Below are positions 63,079 to 64,000 of a DNA stretch of 64,000 bases, piece after piece. The DNA is taken from contig NZ_JABUNR010000011.1 of the NCBI RefSeq assembly GCF_013343715.1, positions 62,001 through 126,000 on the forward strand, read 5' to 3'. The position numbers and the translations under genes were made by a program. The DNA is from Mesobacillus harenae. Lineage in GTDB: Bacteria; Bacillota; Bacilli; Bacillales; Cytobacillaceae. Every line of letters starts with the position of its first letter. Positions within the stretch are counted from its first letter, which is position 1. Under the pieces are notes generated by a model. The model made no database searches. It worked only from the letters and a program-made list of their open reading frames with translations, and was not told the origin of the DNA.

Positions 63079-63110
63079 AAGAGGGTGTCCATATGGCCAC
63101 TCTCTTTTCC
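63079..63110 (+). terminator. Terminator after yfkN
   Basis: AAGAGGGTG pairs with CACTCTCTT, loop CCATATGG, followed by TTTTCC. Confidence 0.8.
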
Positions 63111-63178
63111 GTGTTTAAAGGATAAACAAGATCTTACTAGAATACATAGGTAATAAAGGTATTATAGGGGGATGAAGG

Positions 63179-64000
63179 ATGAAAGTTGAGGAATATAAAC
63201 AGTATGATGCACTGGGTTTGGCGGAGCTTGTAAAACAGAAGGAGGTCCAGCCTAAAGAACTAGTTGAGAATGCAATCGAACAGATCGATCGTTTAAATCC
63301 AAAGCTTAATGCCGTGATCAACCGTATGTTTGAACAGGCAAGACAGAGTGCGGAAACGGCAACCGGAGATGGCCCTTTCACGGGAGTGCCGATGTTATTA
63401 AAGGACATTACCCAGGAGGTTAAGGGTGAACCCATTACATCGGGTTCCAGAGCATTTCAGGGGTACCGGGCAAAACAAGATTCATTCTGGGTTAAAAAGG
63501 TTAGAAATACAGGTGCACTTTTTGTCGGGCAGACGAATGTTCCGGAATTTGCGTTAATGGGTGTTACAGAACCAGCTTTTTACGGGCCGACTCGTAATCC
63601 TTGGAATAACGATCATACTCCGGGAGGGTCAAGCGGGGGGTCTGCAGCAGCAGTGGCCTCTGGTATGGTCCCGATTGCCGGGGCTAATGATGGCGGAGGT
63701 TCAATTAGGATTCCTGCTTCATACAGCGGCTTATTCGGCTTAAAGCCAACAAGAGGGAGGACACCAGTTGGGCCAAGCCTTGGGCGCCACTGGCAGGGGG
63801 CTTCTGTCGATCACGTGCTTGCAAGATCTGTCAGGGACAGCGCTGCTATGCTTGATTCACTTGCTGTATATGAAAAAGGAGCTGCGTTCCCTGCACTTCC
63901 TTATGAGGGCTCCTATCTTGAACAGGTTGGGATACCGCTTGAGAAAAAAAGGCGAATCGCTTTTACAGTAAAGTCACCGCTTGGAACTGAGGTCCATCCG
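63179..64000 (+). CDS. Amidase-signature enzyme, truncated by the window end
   Basis: The first 274 residues of an amidase. The catalytic Lys is in PMLLKDITQ, the cis-Ser region is PGGSSGGSAAAVASGMVP and the nucleophile Ser is in GANDGGGSIRIPASYSG. The latter has GAND instead of the GTDTGGS of GatA, as in aryl-acylamidase and 6-aminohexanoate-cyclic-dimer-hydrolase relatives, so it is probably a metabolic amidase and not the tRNA amidotransferase. GGGGGATGAAGG precedes the ATG. No stop occurs before base 64000. Confidence 0.85.
   Translation, partial: MKVEEYKQYDALGLAELVKQKEVQPKELVENAIEQIDRLNPKLNAVINRMFEQARQSAETATGDGPFTGVPMLLKDITQEVKGEPITSGSRAFQGYRAKQDSFWVKKVRNTGALFVGQTNVPEFALMGVTEPAFYGPTRNPWNNDHTPGGSSGGSAAAVASGMVPIAGANDGGGSIRIPASYSGLFGLKPTRGRTPVGPSLGRHWQGASVDHVLARSVRDSAAMLDSLAVYEKGAAFPALPYEGSYLEQVGIPLEKKRRIAFTVKSPLGTEVHP

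Overview
The window looks like chromosomal DNA of a low-GC, Gram-positive, endospore-former-type bacterium (Bacillaceae). Support comes from strong AGGAGG-type ribosome binding sites, frequent GTG/TTG starts, many short intrinsic terminators with U-tracts, TPP, cobalamin and SAM-I riboswitches, Fur boxes, an LPXTG/sortase pair, and many proteins close to Bacillus families (DbpA/YxiN, YfiYZ-YfhA-YusV, Bmr/Blt, YfkN, MtnK/MtnA). No rRNA, tRNA, CRISPR array, transposase or prophage was seen. The species cannot be named from the sequence alone.

Layout. 1-5.1 kb: DEAD-box helicase, flavodoxin, a phosphotriesterase-like lactonase with all catalytic residues, and small membrane/ASCH genes. 5.2-9.1 kb: a thiamine salvage operon (SDR-thiM-thiD-thiE, minus strand) behind a TPP riboswitch, back to back with a cobalamin riboswitch. 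9.3-13.1 kb: class I ribonucleotide reductase nrdE-nrdF-nrdI under that B12 element. 13.3-19.3 kb: NaChBac-type sodium channel, metallophosphoesterase, oxidoreductase, beta-lactamase-fold hydrolase and an MFS drug exporter. 19.7-23.8 kb: divergent hydroxamate-type siderophore uptake genes around two Fur boxes. 23.8-24.9 kb: two tandem small membrane proteins. 25.0-31.9 kb: a SAM riboswitch heading a probable methylthioribose ABC importer plus mtnK and mtnA; the importer-salvage block is bracketed by two inverted copies of a dispersed repeat. 32.3-34.1 kb: CoA-disulfide reductase and a DUF192 protein.

34.2-43.8 kb is a complete monoderm Tad/Flp pilus locus (pilin, prepilin peptidase, TadE/TadG-like pseudopilins, CpaB, CpaE, CpaF, TadB, TadC). 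It is followed by a wall-anchored LPXTG protein with a long Pro-rich repeat stalk and its own class D sortase. The N-terminal domain of the LPXTG protein looks like TapA (TasA amyloid anchor), and the regions upstream of both the pilin and the LPXTG gene carry GTTC...GAAC inverted repeats that resemble SinR half-sites. This is the leading candidate for an undescribed combined surface-fibre system.

44.3-51.9 kb: a TetR-type regulator and a fatty-acid beta-oxidation-like operon, with the same 24-bp palindromic operator in front of both. 52.3-57.7 kb: a signalling island with a GGDEF protein, a histidine kinase and an HD-GYP phosphodiesterase that share one membrane sensor domain, a 22-codon CWWC peptide gene with an excellent ribosome binding site, and an M50 membrane protease with a PqqD-like N-terminus. 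The peptide/protease pair is the second candidate for something new. 57.8-64 kb: YrhK-like protein, M20 peptidase, a large secreted nucleotidase, and an amidase cut by the window end.

Dispersed repeats recur: four copies of one ~120-190 bp family, two of another, and two T-rich GGAATA arrays. All functional calls are from reading protein motifs and recalling families; no database search was run.
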